Shown one piece after another: positions 24,888-33,187 of a stretch of DNA of 64,000 bases; position 1 is the stretch's first letter, and every line of letters begins with the position of its first letter. The stretch covers positions 248,001 to 312,000 of the forward strand of contig NZ_RCSU01000006.1 in NCBI RefSeq assembly GCF_003991355.1, in the 5' to 3' direction. The notes under the pieces were generated by a model, which was not told where the DNA came from, searched no databases, and saw only the letters and a program-made list of their open reading frames with translations. Source of the stretch: Pseudoflavitalea rhizosphaerae. Lineage in GTDB: Bacteria > Bacteroidota > Bacteroidia > Chitinophagales > Chitinophagaceae. The translations under genes were made by a program, and so were the position numbers.

Positions 24888-26759
24888 ATGGTACCAGTAG
24901 TCGATAAGATATTAAAAAAAATAAATGAATGTATTGAAAATGAAACTTTTAAGGAAGTTGAAACAGACAAAATTGAACTTAAAGATCTTTCTACTGGCGA
25001 TAATTGGAAAGAGCTTTACAAATCTGTTAATGCCTTCCTGAATACAAATGGTGGAATTGTTATTATTGGAATAAATGAGGCAAAGGATAAGAGTAAATAT
25101 ACTTTCAGGGGATTCAATCCCAACAATGAAAGTAAACTCAAAGAACTTCCAGGATTGTTTACATCAGATGAAGGGAAGCCATTAGACCTATCGGATTTTA
25201 TTAGAACGGATTTATTTGAAATAGTGGATTTCCGTGATGGAAGAGTTTGCATTGTTCCGATTGAAAAGTTGCCGGATGATAAAAAATATGTACTATTTGA
25301 AGGGAATGCGTACGAAAGAAAGTTAACTGGAGATCACAAGATTACAAGAAATGAAATAGAAACGCAAAAAGAACTTAGAGCAGAATTGGAGTTGGCGAGA
25401 GAGCTTAGAACTGTTGATGATACTTCCCTGGAAGATTTAAGCATTGATAAGCTTAACGATTATATTCAGCGATTGAACCAGGGAATGAAAGTAGAAACAC
25501 TAAAAGCAGATATCCCTTCAGCCTTATCTTTTTTGGAAAGGAAGAAGTTTGTAATAAATGCTAAACCAACATTATTAGGTATGTTGGTTTGCGGAATGAA
25601 TATTTACGATTATGTTCAGGGAAGGTGTCAGGTAGATGGGTTTGTTGAAAGTCCGATAGACATTGCAGGTAACAAGAAAGTATTTAAGGACAATGTAATT
25701 CCATTGCTGGAAAGTAGTCTGGGGTTTGTGATTACTAATATTTCAACTGGTATTAGTACAGCAAAAGGAGGGTCTACTACTTTTGAATACCCGGAAAGAT
25801 TAATCAGGGAGACTGTCAATAATGCGCTGGCTCATAGGGATTACAGTGTAAATAAATTTGTAAATATTACGATCGCGCCCGGGAATCATATCGAAATCAG
25901 AAATCCAGGGAAGTTTAGGAACGAACAAATCTTACGTAGCAATGATTCTATTCCGATACGTAGGATTATTCCGATTCCCAAAGCCCAAAACCCCAGATTA
26001 GCTGATGTTCTAAAATCTTTTGATCGGTGGGAAGGCAAAGGTTGGGGGATGTCTTCATTGACGAGCCTCGCACTTGAAAATAAGGTCGATATCGCTTACT
26101 ATGTTTTGTATGCCGAGCAGGATATTGGATTGTTCATCAATAAAGGTCGTGTTCTGGATGAAGAGGCCGAGTGGTGGCTTAGGAGTTTTGGAGGATATAT
26201 TTACAGAAAAACCAATGGCCGTGATTTAACTGAGGAACAAAAGACCGTATTATCTTATTTCTACAAGTCAGAAAGACTTAACAGGATCGAAAAATATACA
26301 ATTGCATTAACGCCGGATAACAATCATTTTGCAGTAATATCCCAGTTAGAGGATTGGGGGCTAATTTACAAACATCCAAACGGTCCTGATTTGTATCCTG
26401 TTTATTTAGTTGATAGAACGCTAACCAAATTTGATTTTATAGACGATTTAAGGCGAATCTTTGGAGGAGCATATGATGACCTTAAGCTTGATTATAAAGA
26501 CGTTCTCAATGTGATTTATCATTTTAACGAGTTCAGCCAAATCAATAAAGATGTAAATGCCGCGCAGGTCGGAGATTTCCTTTACTTTAGAAAAAATCAG
26601 AAAATTTTAGATGTCAAACATTATAATGATTATAAGAGGAAGGTTCGCAATATTATTAATAGCCTAACAAATAAAATGTACTTACTAAAAGTTGATGGCC
26701 GGCCTAATTACAAAGTGAACACCAACTTCAAGCGAACAAAGTCTTTATTTGATCAATAA
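24888..26759 (+). CDS. AlbA_2/Schlafen-type ATP-binding protein, likely horizontally acquired
   Basis: A 623-residue protein with three parts. Residues about 20-150 form a Schlafen AlbA_2 domain (core VNAFLNTNGGIVIIGINE), a putative nucleic-acid-binding or nuclease-like fold. A middle region then leads to a GHKL-type HATPase_c_4 module at about 300-420 (ERLIRETVNNALAHRDYS with the N-box-like asparagine, IEIRNPGKF, GKGWGMSSL). The end carries winged-helix-like segments (LTEEQKTVLSYFYKSERLNR). Such genes are annotated as putative DNA-binding or RecG-like regulators and some occur in defence loci, but no function is established. The coding sequence is visibly AT-richer than all its neighbours and stands alone between two unrelated operons, suggesting recent transfer. 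Confidence 0.85.
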   Translation: MVPVVDKILKKINECIENETFKEVETDKIELKDLSTGDNWKELYKSVNAFLNTNGGIVIIGINEAKDKSKYTFRGFNPNNESKLKELPGLFTSDEGKPLDLSDFIRTDLFEIVDFRDGRVCIVPIEKLPDDKKYVLFEGNAYERKLTGDHKITRNEIETQKELRAELELARELRTVDDTSLEDLSIDKLNDYIQRLNQGMKVETLKADIPSALSFLERKKFVINAKPTLLGMLVCGMNIYDYVQGRCQVDGFVESPIDIAGNKKVFKDNVIPLLESSLGFVITNISTGISTAKGGSTTFEYPERLIRETVNNALAHRDYSVNKFVNITIAPGNHIEIRNPGKFRNEQILRSNDSIPIRRIIPIPKAQNPRLADVLKSFDRWEGKGWGMSSLTSLALENKVDIAYYVLYAEQDIGLFINKGRVLDEEAEWWLRSFGGYIYRKTNGRDLTEEQKTVLSYFYKSERLNRIEKYTIALTPDNNHFAVISQLEDWGLIYKHPNGPDLYPVYLVDRTLTKFDFIDDLRRIFGGAYDDLKLDYKDVLNVIYHFNEFSQINKDVNAAQVGDFLYFRKNQKILDVKHYNDYKRKVRNIINSLTNKMYLLKVDGRPNYKVNTNFKRTKSLFDQ

Positions 26760-26760
26760 A

Positions 26761-26790
26761 AAAGAGCTGCACATTTCTGCACAGCTCTTT
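26761..26790. terminator. Bidirectional terminator between the AlbA_2 gene and transketolase
   Basis: AAAGAGCTG (26761-26769) pairs with CAGCTCTTT (26782-26790), with the stem extended by TGC/GCA pairs towards the loop. A-rich on the left and T-rich on the right, so it can work for both convergent genes. Confidence 0.85.
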
Positions 26791-26809
26791 TCAAATATTC
26801 TGAAAGGAA

Positions 26810-27766
26810 TTATTTCCTCTTCATTACTTTTTCTACTGCCTCGATAATATTGGGCGTATCCAAACCGTACTTGGTGAGCAATTGATCAGGTGTTCCGCTT
26901 TCACCAAAAGTATCATTTGTACCAACGTACTCGATGGGAACAGGGAAATGACGGCTGGCCACTTGTGCAATACTATCGCCCAATCCACCAATGATATTAT
27001 GTTCTTCAACAGTCACCGCGCATTTAGTTTTGCGGATGGATTTCAGAACAGCTTCTTCATCGAGCGGTTTGATGGTATGTATATTGATCAGTTCAACACT
27101 GATGCCTTTTTCTTCGAGTGCTTTACCGGCTTCGATCGCTTTCCAAACCATATGTCCGCAGGCAAAGATGGAAACATCGGTTCCTTCGGAGAACTGTTGT
27201 GCTTTTCCGATCACAAAGGGTTGGTTCAGATCAGTGAAGATAGGCCATGACGGACGTCCGAAGCGGAGGTAAACCGATCCCTGGTATTCGGCAACAGCCA
27301 TGGTTGCGAGCTTAGTCTGGTTGTAATCGCAGGGAACGATCACCGTCATACCGGGCAGCATTTTCATCATGCCGATATCTTCCAGGATCTGGTGTGTAGC
27401 GCCATCTTCTCCGAGTGTAAGGCCTGCGTGAGAAGCGCAGATCTTTACATTCTTTCCGGAATAAGCGATGGATTGACGGATCTGGTCGTACACGCGGCCG
27501 GTAGAGAAGTTGGCAAAAGTGGTGGTGAAGGGGATCTTGCCGCCGATGGTGAGACCAGCTGCGATGCCCATCATGTTTGCTTCTGCAATGCCTACCTGGA
27601 TGAAACGCTCAGGAAATTCTTTCATGAACTGGTTCAGCTTCAGGGAGCCGGCCAGGTCAGCAGTTAATGCGATAATATTGGGATTGGAGCGCGCTGCTTC
27701 AACAATGCCATCGCCAAAACCGCTGCGCGTATCTTTTTTACCTGTGGACTGAATATCTTTAAGCAT
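26810..27766 (-). CDS. Transketolase C-terminal subunit (split type)
   Basis: A 318-residue protein carrying only the pyrimidine-binding and C-terminal domains of a thiamine-diphosphate transketolase. Motifs: DTRSGFGDGIVEAAR, VGIAEANMMGIAAGLTIGG (Glu that activates the cofactor), FSTGRVYDQIRQSIAYSG, SHAGLTLGEDGATHQ and the C-terminal AVTVEEHNIIGGLGDSIAQ. The thiamine-pyrophosphate-binding N-terminal half is absent. In split transketolases it is a separate gene, often adjacent, but here the upstream neighbour is galE, so the partner must lie elsewhere. The start at 27766 was chosen over a frame start 7 codons upstream. It follows galE by 38 bp on the same strand. Confidence 0.9.
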   Translation of the reverse strand: MLKDIQSTGKKDTRSGFGDGIVEAARSNPNIIALTADLAGSLKLNQFMKEFPERFIQVGIAEANMMGIAAGLTIGGKIPFTTTFANFSTGRVYDQIRQSIAYSGKNVKICASHAGLTLGEDGATHQILEDIGMMKMLPGMTVIVPCDYNQTKLATMAVAEYQGSVYLRFGRPSWPIFTDLNQPFVIGKAQQFSEGTDVSIFACGHMVWKAIEAGKALEEKGISVELINIHTIKPLDEEAVLKSIRKTKCAVTVEEHNIIGGLGDSIAQVASRHFPVPIEYVGTNDTFGESGTPDQLLTKYGLDTPNIIEAVEKVMKRK

Positions 27767-27804
27767 GATAATAATTTGGTGGTGCAAAGTAAAGGAAAGT
27801 CTGG

Positions 27805-28860
27805 TTAATTCAGGTCAACCGGCTTGCTCTGGTAGAATTTTTCGTCCAGCTTCAGCCTTTGTTCCCATTTCCAGGCGGTAGACAGCATGTCTTCCAGGCC
27901 ATAGCGGATATCCCAGCCCAGTGATTGGACGGCATAATCGTTATTGGCGTAAATGGCTATCACATCGCCCGGGCGACGGGGTCCGATCACATAGTTCAGT
28001 TTCACGCCGCTTACTTTTTCAAATGTATTGATCGCTTCCAGCACTGATACTCCATTGCCGGTGCCAAGATTGAACACTTCGCAGCGTTTGGTATTGCGGC
28101 CTTCGATCAGGTATTTGATGGCGAGCGTATGTGCATGGGCGATATCACTCACATGGATGAAGTCGCGGATACAGCTTCCGTCGCGTGTATCATAATCTGC
28201 GCCATGAACGGTCATCTGTGGCAGTTTGCCGATGGCTGTTTGTGTGATGGCGGGAATGAGATTGGCTGGTCTGCCGATGGGCAGTTCGCCGATCAGGATG
28301 CTGGGGTGTGCGCCAACCGGGTTGAAATAACGGAGAAGCACACACTGAGCGCTGGCCGTTTTGGAAAACTCGTTGATGATCTGTTCGCCCATTTGCTTAG
28401 TATAGCCGTAGGGGGATTCTGCAGGTTTGGGAGGCGTTGCCTCTGTAACCGGGATCACATCAGGGTTTCCGTAAACAGTGCAGGAAGAGGAGAACACGAA
28501 ATGTGGAATATTGAACTCCTGCACACATTTGAGCAGGTTGATCAGGGAAACCAGGTTGTTCTCGAAATACATCAACGGTTGTTCCACAGATTCACCCACA
28601 GCTTTGTAAGCGGCAAAATGGATGATGCCGGAAATATCACTGTTTTCCTGGAAGATCGCGAATGTATCGTCGAAATTGCACAAGTCAACTTTATAGTTCT
28701 TGATTTTTTTACCGGTGATCTTTTCGATGCCTTCGAGAATACGCGGCGTAGATCTTGAGTTATTGTCTACAGAAATCACATCAAAGCCATTTTCAACCAG
28801 ATCAACGATTGTGTGGGAGCCTATATAGCCACAACCGCCGGTAACGAGTATCTTGCTCAT
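27805..28860 (-). CDS. galE: UDP-glucose 4-epimerase
   Basis: Extended short-chain dehydrogenase interconverting UDP-glucose and UDP-galactose with tightly bound NAD. The protein is 351 residues. The Rossmann motif VTGGCGYIGSH is at the N-terminus, the FSSSCTVYG catalytic strand and the YGYTKQMGEQI motif (YxxxK) are intact, and the substrate-binding NPVGAHPSILIGE and RDFIHVSDIAHAHTLA blocks follow. It sits 22 bp after rfbA in a small surface-polysaccharide precursor operon. Confidence 0.96.
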   Translation of the reverse strand: MSKILVTGGCGYIGSHTIVDLVENGFDVISVDNNSRSTPRILEGIEKITGKKIKNYKVDLCNFDDTFAIFQENSDISGIIHFAAYKAVGESVEQPLMYFENNLVSLINLLKCVQEFNIPHFVFSSSCTVYGNPDVIPVTEATPPKPAESPYGYTKQMGEQIINEFSKTASAQCVLLRYFNPVGAHPSILIGELPIGRPANLIPAITQTAIGKLPQMTVHGADYDTRDGSCIRDFIHVSDIAHAHTLAIKYLIEGRNTKRCEVFNLGTGNGVSVLEAINTFEKVSGVKLNYVIGPRRPGDVIAIYANNDYAVQSLGWDIRYGLEDMLSTAWKWEQRLKLDEKFYQSKPVDLN

Positions 28861-28882
28861 TGGTAATGAATAGTAGTGGTGT

Positions 28883-29749
28883 TTATTGTTCTTTTAATAC
28901 GTTCATCAGATATTGACCATATCCGCTTTTCAGCAGGGGTTTGGCCATCACTTCCAGTTGTTCCCTGTTGATGAAACCTTTCCTGTAAGCGATCTCTTCG
29001 ATGCAGGCGATCTTGATCCCCTGCCTTTGTTCAATCACCTGCACAAACTGTGAAGCCTGCATCAGTGAATCGAAAGTGCCGGTATCCAGCCAGGCAGTGC
29101 CTCTGTCCAGTATCGATACTTTCAGTTTTCCTCTTCGAAGATATTCTTTATTTACATCAGTGATCTCGTATTCTCCGCGTGGACTGGGCGCCAATGCTTT
29201 GGCGATGGACACCACTTCATTATCGTAGAAATAGAGGCCGGGCACCGCATAATTGCTTTTGGGTGATTCGGGTTTTTCTTCGATGGAGATCACATTTTTG
29301 TTCTTATCGAATTCAACAACACCGTAGCGTTCGGGATCGCTCACGTGATATGCGTATACGATGCCGCCATCGGGTTCTGTGTTTTTAGACAATTGTTCGC
29401 CCAGGCCTGCTCCGTAGAAGATATTGTCGCCCAGCACCAGGGCCACATTATCGTTCCCGATAAAATCGGCGCCGATCACGAAAGCCTGTGCCAGTCCATT
29501 CGGAACGGCCTGTTCGGCATAAGTGAACTGTAAACCCCACTGCGTGCCATCTCCCAATAATCTTTTAAACTGAGGGAGATCATAGGGGGTGGAAATGATC
29601 AGTATCTCTTTGATCCCTGCCAGCATAAGGGTAGACAGCGGATAATAGATCATGGGCTTATCATAAATAGGCATGATCTGCTTGCTGATAGCGTAGGTTA
29701 TAGGGTGCAGCCTTGTACCGGAACCTCCTGCCAGAATTATTCCTTTCAT
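28883..29749 (-). CDS. rfbA: Glucose-1-phosphate thymidylyltransferase
   Basis: Makes dTDP-glucose from dTTP and glucose-1-phosphate, the first step to dTDP-rhamnose and related sugars. From the ATG at 29749 it is 288 residues, the family length; the longer frame (to 29851) adds a spurious hydrophobic extension. Motifs: [51 protein letters not shown] and the C-terminal [14 protein letters not shown]. The remaining rml genes are not in the window. It heads the rfbA-galE-transketolase group on the minus strand. Confidence 0.96.
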   Translation of the reverse strand: MKGIILAGGSGTRLHPITYAISKQIMPIYDKPMIYYPLSTLMLAGIKEILIISTPYDLPQFKRLLGDGTQWGLQFTYAEQAVPNGLAQAFVIGADFIGNDNVALVLGDNIFYGAGLGEQLSKNTEPDGGIVYAYHVSDPERYGVVEFDKNKNVISIEEKPESPKSNYAVPGLYFYDNEVVSIAKALAPSPRGEYEITDVNKEYLRRGKLKVSILDRGTAWLDTGTFDSLMQASQFVQVIEQRQGIKIACIEEIAYRKGFINREQLEVMAKPLLKSGYGQYLMNVLKEQ

Positions 29750-29835
29750 CAGATATAGCAGTTTTAATGAGTATAATTGGCTGAATGAATGCTCAAAATA
29801 ATAAGAAAGCGCCAGAAATGCGGCTAAAATTACAA

Positions 29836-29905
29836 GAGGGGTCTTCTTCACTTCGATATTGGATGTGAAAAAGACCCCTCCGGCGGACTACGGACTGTTA
29901 GTCCG
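29836..29905 (-). terminator. Long stem terminator region downstream of pit
   Basis: Two structures lie beyond the pit stop. CGGACT-gtt-AGTCCG (29891-29905) is a small perfect hairpin. Beyond it a 16-bp stem with one mismatch (29836-29851 GAGGGGTCTT... pairing with 29865-29880 ...AAGACCCCTC) encloses a 13-nt loop and leads into a T-rich minus-strand sequence. Together they should stop the phosphate-transporter transcript before rfbA. Confidence 0.7.
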
Positions 29906-29911
29906 GTCTGT

Positions 29912-30934
29912 TTATAAATGTAATACCAGCTTGGTAATATAGTAAGTGATTGCGGCCAGAACCATACTCACCGGAATGGTGAGGATCCATGCCCAAAGCA
30001 GGTTGATGGTAACGCCCCAACGCACGGCTGATAAGCGTTTGGTAGCACCCACACCCATGATGGCGCCGGTGATGGTATGCGTGGTGCTCACCGGAATACC
30101 CAAATGTTCTGTAAGGAACAGGGTTGCGGCGCCGGCTGTTTCTGCAGCCACGCCTTCCAGCGGAGTAACCTTGGTGATACGGCTTCCCATCGTTTTTACG
30201 ATCTTCCATCCACCACTCATGGTGCCAATGGCAATGGCAGTGAAACAGGCCAGGGGCACCCAGTCCGGCACATCCTTGATACTATCGATCTGTCCCTGCG
30301 CCACCATTGCCGCAGCGATCAGGCCCAGCACTTTTTGCGCATCGTTACTGCCGTGGCCCAGACTGAAGAGCGCAGAGGAAACCAACTGCAATCTTCTGAA
30401 CCAGCTATCTGCTTTGTAAGGGTTGGCACGCCGGCAGATATTGACGATGATCAGTGTTATGATCAGCGAAACAATCATACCCATCAGTGGTGCGCCGAAT
30501 ATGAACAGGAAGATAGGTATTACCACACTGTAGTTGATCACGCTGTGACCATCCTGGGCAAAATGGCCCACATGCGCCAATGCCGCTCCCATAAAGCCTC
30601 CCAGCAAAGTGTGGGAAGAGGAAGAAGGTATACCGAACCACCAGGTAAGAAGGTTCCAGGTAATAGCGGCGATCAATGCGGAAAAGATCACCGGAAGCGT
30701 AATGAAATGCTCATTGATGCTCTTCGCAAATGAATTACCGATCTTGAATTCTCCGATCCAATATTTTGCAATAAAAAAAGCAGCGAAGTTGAAAACCGCT
30801 GCCCAAAGTACTGCCTGGAAGGGCGTTAGTACTTTCGTAGACACAATAGTGGCAATGGAATTGGCTGCATCATGGAATCCATTGATGTAATCAAAAACCA
30901 GAGCCAGTACAATAATGACAACCAGAAAAGTCAT
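29912..30934 (-). CDS. pit: Inorganic phosphate transporter, Pit family
   Basis: A 340-residue proton- or metal-coupled phosphate permease with about ten hydrophobic helices. The duplicated Pit signature is present: DYINGFHDAANSIATIVSTK near the N-terminus and GHGSNDAQKVLGLIAAAM in the second half (the NGxxDAxNxxA type motif). SSSHTLLGGFMGA and STTHTITGAIMGVG form the paired re-entrant loops. It follows the DUF47 gene by 11 bp. Pit systems are usually low-affinity and used when phosphate is plentiful, often as metal-phosphate carriers. Confidence 0.95.
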   Translation of the reverse strand: MTFLVVIIVLALVFDYINGFHDAANSIATIVSTKVLTPFQAVLWAAVFNFAAFFIAKYWIGEFKIGNSFAKSINEHFITLPVIFSALIAAITWNLLTWWFGIPSSSSHTLLGGFMGAALAHVGHFAQDGHSVINYSVVIPIFLFIFGAPLMGMIVSLIITLIIVNICRRANPYKADSWFRRLQLVSSALFSLGHGSNDAQKVLGLIAAAMVAQGQIDSIKDVPDWVPLACFTAIAIGTMSGGWKIVKTMGSRITKVTPLEGVAAETAGAATLFLTEHLGIPVSTTHTITGAIMGVGATKRLSAVRWGVTINLLWAWILTIPVSMVLAAITYYITKLVLHL

Positions 30935-30945
30935 AAGGGCTCAGG

Positions 30946-31593
30946 TTATGCGTATTTAATGATAATTGATTCGATCACGTTTGCAGCGTCTTCACACTTG
31001 TCTGTAACGATCTCCAGCACCTGGTAGATCTCTCTTTTCTTGATCACTTCTTTGGCGTCAGGCTCAGTTTCGAACAAACGGTCGATACTCATATCAAAAA
31101 TATCATCAGCCTGGTTTTCGATACTGTTCACCTTTACCAGGGCGTCTGTGATGCGGCGCATGTTCTTCATGTTGCGCAACTCAATCACTGCATTCTTGAT
31201 CTGCTCGGACCCCTGCTCAATCAGGTCTGCCATTTTCTGAATGCCCTGGTCGTTAGGATTCACCTTATAGAAATTGATCTTCTTGGCAGAGGAGAAAATA
31301 TAATCGGCAATATCATCCAGGGCGGTTGCCAGGTAATGGATGTCTTCACGATCGAAAGGTGTAATGAAGTTGCGGCCGAGCTCGGTGAAAATTTTATGCG
31401 TGAAATCATCGTTCACATGTTCAAGGTCTTCTATCTGGGCGATGATGGCGGCTCTCTTGTCGAAGTCGGGTTCTGTAACCACTTCCTTCATGAGTTTACC
31501 CATTTTTGCTACTGTGTGCGCAACCTGCTCAAACAATGAATAGAAAATCTTATCCTTCGGCATAAAGATCTTCATGATGGAATTCAAGCCCAT
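30946..31593 (-). CDS. DUF47 family phosphate transport regulator (PhoU-like)
   Basis: A 215-residue, all-helical cytoplasmic protein of the DUF47/PhoU-like group (FMPKDKIFYSLFEQVAHTVA; then DIHYLATALDDIADYIFSSA and ENQADDIFDMSIDRLFE, the metal-binding E/D-x-x-x-D type helices). In many bacteria it is paired with a Pit permease, as here (11 bp apart), and is thought to limit phosphate uptake. An internal Met at codon 7 is an alternative start. Transcription diverges from the phosphate porin across 125 bp. Confidence 0.93.
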   Translation of the reverse strand: MGLNSIMKIFMPKDKIFYSLFEQVAHTVAKMGKLMKEVVTEPDFDKRAAIIAQIEDLEHVNDDFTHKIFTELGRNFITPFDREDIHYLATALDDIADYIFSSAKKINFYKVNPNDQGIQKMADLIEQGSEQIKNAVIELRNMKNMRRITDALVKVNSIENQADDIFDMSIDRLFETEPDAKEVIKKREIYQVLEIVTDKCEDAANVIESIIIKYA

Positions 31594-31610
31594 TGTATCA
31601 AAATTTGCGG

Positions 31611-31618
31611 CAAAAATA
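31611..31618 (-). promoter_or_regulatory. TAnnTTTG element for the DUF47-pit operon
   Basis: The minus-strand octamer is TATTTTTG, 17 bp upstream of the DUF47 start, in the gap shared with the divergent porin promoter. The Pho-box-like repeats at 31655-31676 lie 36 bp upstream of it. Confidence 0.5.
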
Positions 31619-31654
31619 GAACTATTACACCGGAGATAAGGTAGAGGTGAATTG

Positions 31655-31676
31655 GTAATAATTTCTTAACAATGAC
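31655..31676 (+). promoter_or_regulatory. Two-unit Pho-box-like operator before the porin
   Basis: Two 11-bp units, GTAATAATTTC (31655-31665) and TTAACAATGAC (31666-31676), end exactly 15 bp before the TACCTTTG element at 31692. The 11-bp spacing is that of PhoB half-sites in E. coli (7-bp repeat plus 4-bp spacer). The same motif and 15-bp offset recur ahead of the TonB receptor at 33.1 kb. Binding by a PhoB-like regulator is inferred. Confidence 0.55.
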
Positions 31677-31691
31677 CTTGGATGTACCTCT

Positions 31692-31699
31692 TACCTTTG
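31692..31699 (+). promoter_or_regulatory. TAnnTTTG element of the phosphate porin
   Basis: TACCTTTG, 19 bp before the porin ATG. A second TACCTTTG (31710-31717) touches the start codon and is a less likely alternative. Confidence 0.55.
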
Positions 31700-31718
31700 C
31701 GGGCAATGTTACCTTTGT

Positions 31719-33029
31719 ATGAAGAAATTGTTACGAACACCCAGGATAGCGTTATTGGCGGGATTACTTTTTTTTGTTCAAAAGTCTGACGCTCAATTTC
31801 TTATGGATATGATCGATACCACAAAGGACATGGGGCGGGGTATGCTGTCTATGTTCAAGCGTTTCGATCATATTATTATTGGTGGTTACATGCAGCCACA
31901 GTTCCAGTTTGCCAGTTCCAAAGGCGCAAAGAGTTATAGCGGTGGTGATTTCGCCACCCGGGCAAACAACCGTTTCATGCTTCGCCGCGGCCGGGTCAGG
32001 TTCGATTATGCACATTATAATGAGAAGGACCAACCCACCGTTCATTTCGCGATACAATTCGATGGAACGGAAAGAGGCGTCAATATCCGGGACCTCTGGG
32101 GAAGGGTGTTCGAGAACAAATGGCAACTCTTTATGGTAACCGGTGGTATGTTTGCCCGTCCTTTCGGTTACGAGATCAACCTTTCTTCCTCTGACCGTGA
32201 AGCGCCTGAGCGCGGCCGCATGAGCCAGATCCTTATGAAAACGGAACGCGACCTCGGCGCAATGTTATCTTTCTCCCCCCGTGTCAAAAATCATCCGTTC
32301 AGGTACTTGAAAGTAGATGTGGGCGTATTCAACGGCCAGGGAATGACCGGCCCCAATGAATACGACAGTTATAAAGACCTGATTGCACATGTTGGCCTGA
32401 AGCCTTACCCCATAACGTCTAAGCTCACCCTATCCGGGGGAGTATCCATTCTTCAGGGAGGATTGGCCAGTCCTACCAAATACATTTACAAAATGGGTGA
32501 TGGTTCTTCCGGTAAACAGTTCCTGGTGGATTCCTCCGAAGATAATAAAGACGATAAATCACCCCGCGAATACCGTGGGGCAGACATGCAATGGAAGCTC
32601 AAAACAAAATGGGGCAACACGGAATTGCGCGGTGAATATTGGTTTGGTAACCAGACCGCCTATGCGAACACTTCGGAAACGCCCGGCACGCTCACCAATG
32701 AACCCTTCTATCAAAGGAAGTTCAATGGCGCATTCATTTGTTTTCTGCAACATATCGTAAATACTTCTCACCAGTTGGTGGTGAAGTACGATTGGTACGA
32801 TCCCAATACTGCGGTCAGCGGCAAACAAATTGGTGAGCCAGGGAGAAATCTTACACCTGCCGATATCAAATACAATACACTCGGATTCGGGTATGTGCGT
32901 TATATCAATCAAAACCTGAAACTGTTTTTGTGGTACGACCGCGTAACAAACGAATCCACTTCGCTTGCTGGTTATACGGATGACCTGGAAGATGATGTTT
33001 TTACCTGCCGTTTGCAATTCCGCTTCTGA
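31719..33029 (+). CDS. Phosphate-selective porin (OprO/OprP family)
   Basis: A 436-residue outer-membrane beta-barrel with a cleavable signal (MKKLLRTPRIALLAGLLFF, predicted cut after SDA). Barrel strands include IIGGYMQPQFQFASS, RFMLRRGRVRFDYAHYNE and VTGGMFARPFGYEINLSSSDREAPERG, which match the porin O/P family; the C-terminus ends in phenylalanine (CRLQFRF) as barrel proteins usually do. The location opposite the DUF47-pit operon and the Pho-box-like repeats ahead of it support a role in phosphate passage across the outer membrane. Substrate is inferred from family and context. Confidence 0.9.
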   Translation: MKKLLRTPRIALLAGLLFFVQKSDAQFLMDMIDTTKDMGRGMLSMFKRFDHIIIGGYMQPQFQFASSKGAKSYSGGDFATRANNRFMLRRGRVRFDYAHYNEKDQPTVHFAIQFDGTERGVNIRDLWGRVFENKWQLFMVTGGMFARPFGYEINLSSSDREAPERGRMSQILMKTERDLGAMLSFSPRVKNHPFRYLKVDVGVFNGQGMTGPNEYDSYKDLIAHVGLKPYPITSKLTLSGGVSILQGGLASPTKYIYKMGDGSSGKQFLVDSSEDNKDDKSPREYRGADMQWKLKTKWGNTELRGEYWFGNQTAYANTSETPGTLTNEPFYQRKFNGAFICFLQHIVNTSHQLVVKYDWYDPNTAVSGKQIGEPGRNLTPADIKYNTLGFGYVRYINQNLKLFLWYDRVTNESTSLAGYTDDLEDDVFTCRLQFRF

Positions 33030-33049
33030 TAAGGGTTTTAGCCGATCTG

Positions 33050-33093
33050 GTAATGCTGGGGTAATATTCACGTAACAATTGCGTAACATTGAA
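33050..33093 (+). promoter_or_regulatory. Four-unit 11-bp repeat array, block A
   Basis: Four units in strict 11-bp register: GTAATGCTGGG (33050), GTAATATTCAC (33061), GTAACAATTGC (33072) and GTAACATTGAA (33083). Each begins GTAAY. It begins 20 bp beyond the porin stop and lies upstream of block B, out of register with it by 6 bp. Probably part of a Pho-type operator (inference). Confidence 0.6.
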
Positions 33094-33110
33094 ACCCTGC
33101 CATTATTCAG

Positions 33111-33154
33111 TTAACAATTCGGTAATATTCCGGTAACATACCGATAATAGGTCG
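33111..33154 (+). promoter_or_regulatory. Four-unit 11-bp repeat array, block B
   Basis: TTAACAATTCG (33111), GTAATATTCCG (33122), GTAACATACCG (33133) and ATAATAGGTCG (33144) in perfect 11-bp register. The two central, best-matching units end at 33143, exactly 15 bp before the TACTTTTG element, as in the porin promoter. The block takes the place of a -33 element, as expected for an activator-dependent promoter. Confidence 0.6.
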
Positions 33155-33158
33155 CAGA

Positions 33159-33166
33159 TACTTTTG
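33159..33166 (+). promoter_or_regulatory. TAnnTTTG element of the TonB receptor gene
   Basis: TACTTTTG, 21 bp before the GTG start codon at 33188; there is no good -33 element, only the 11-bp repeat block. Confidence 0.6.
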
Positions 33167-33187
33167 CCGCACATTAAATAGACTGTT

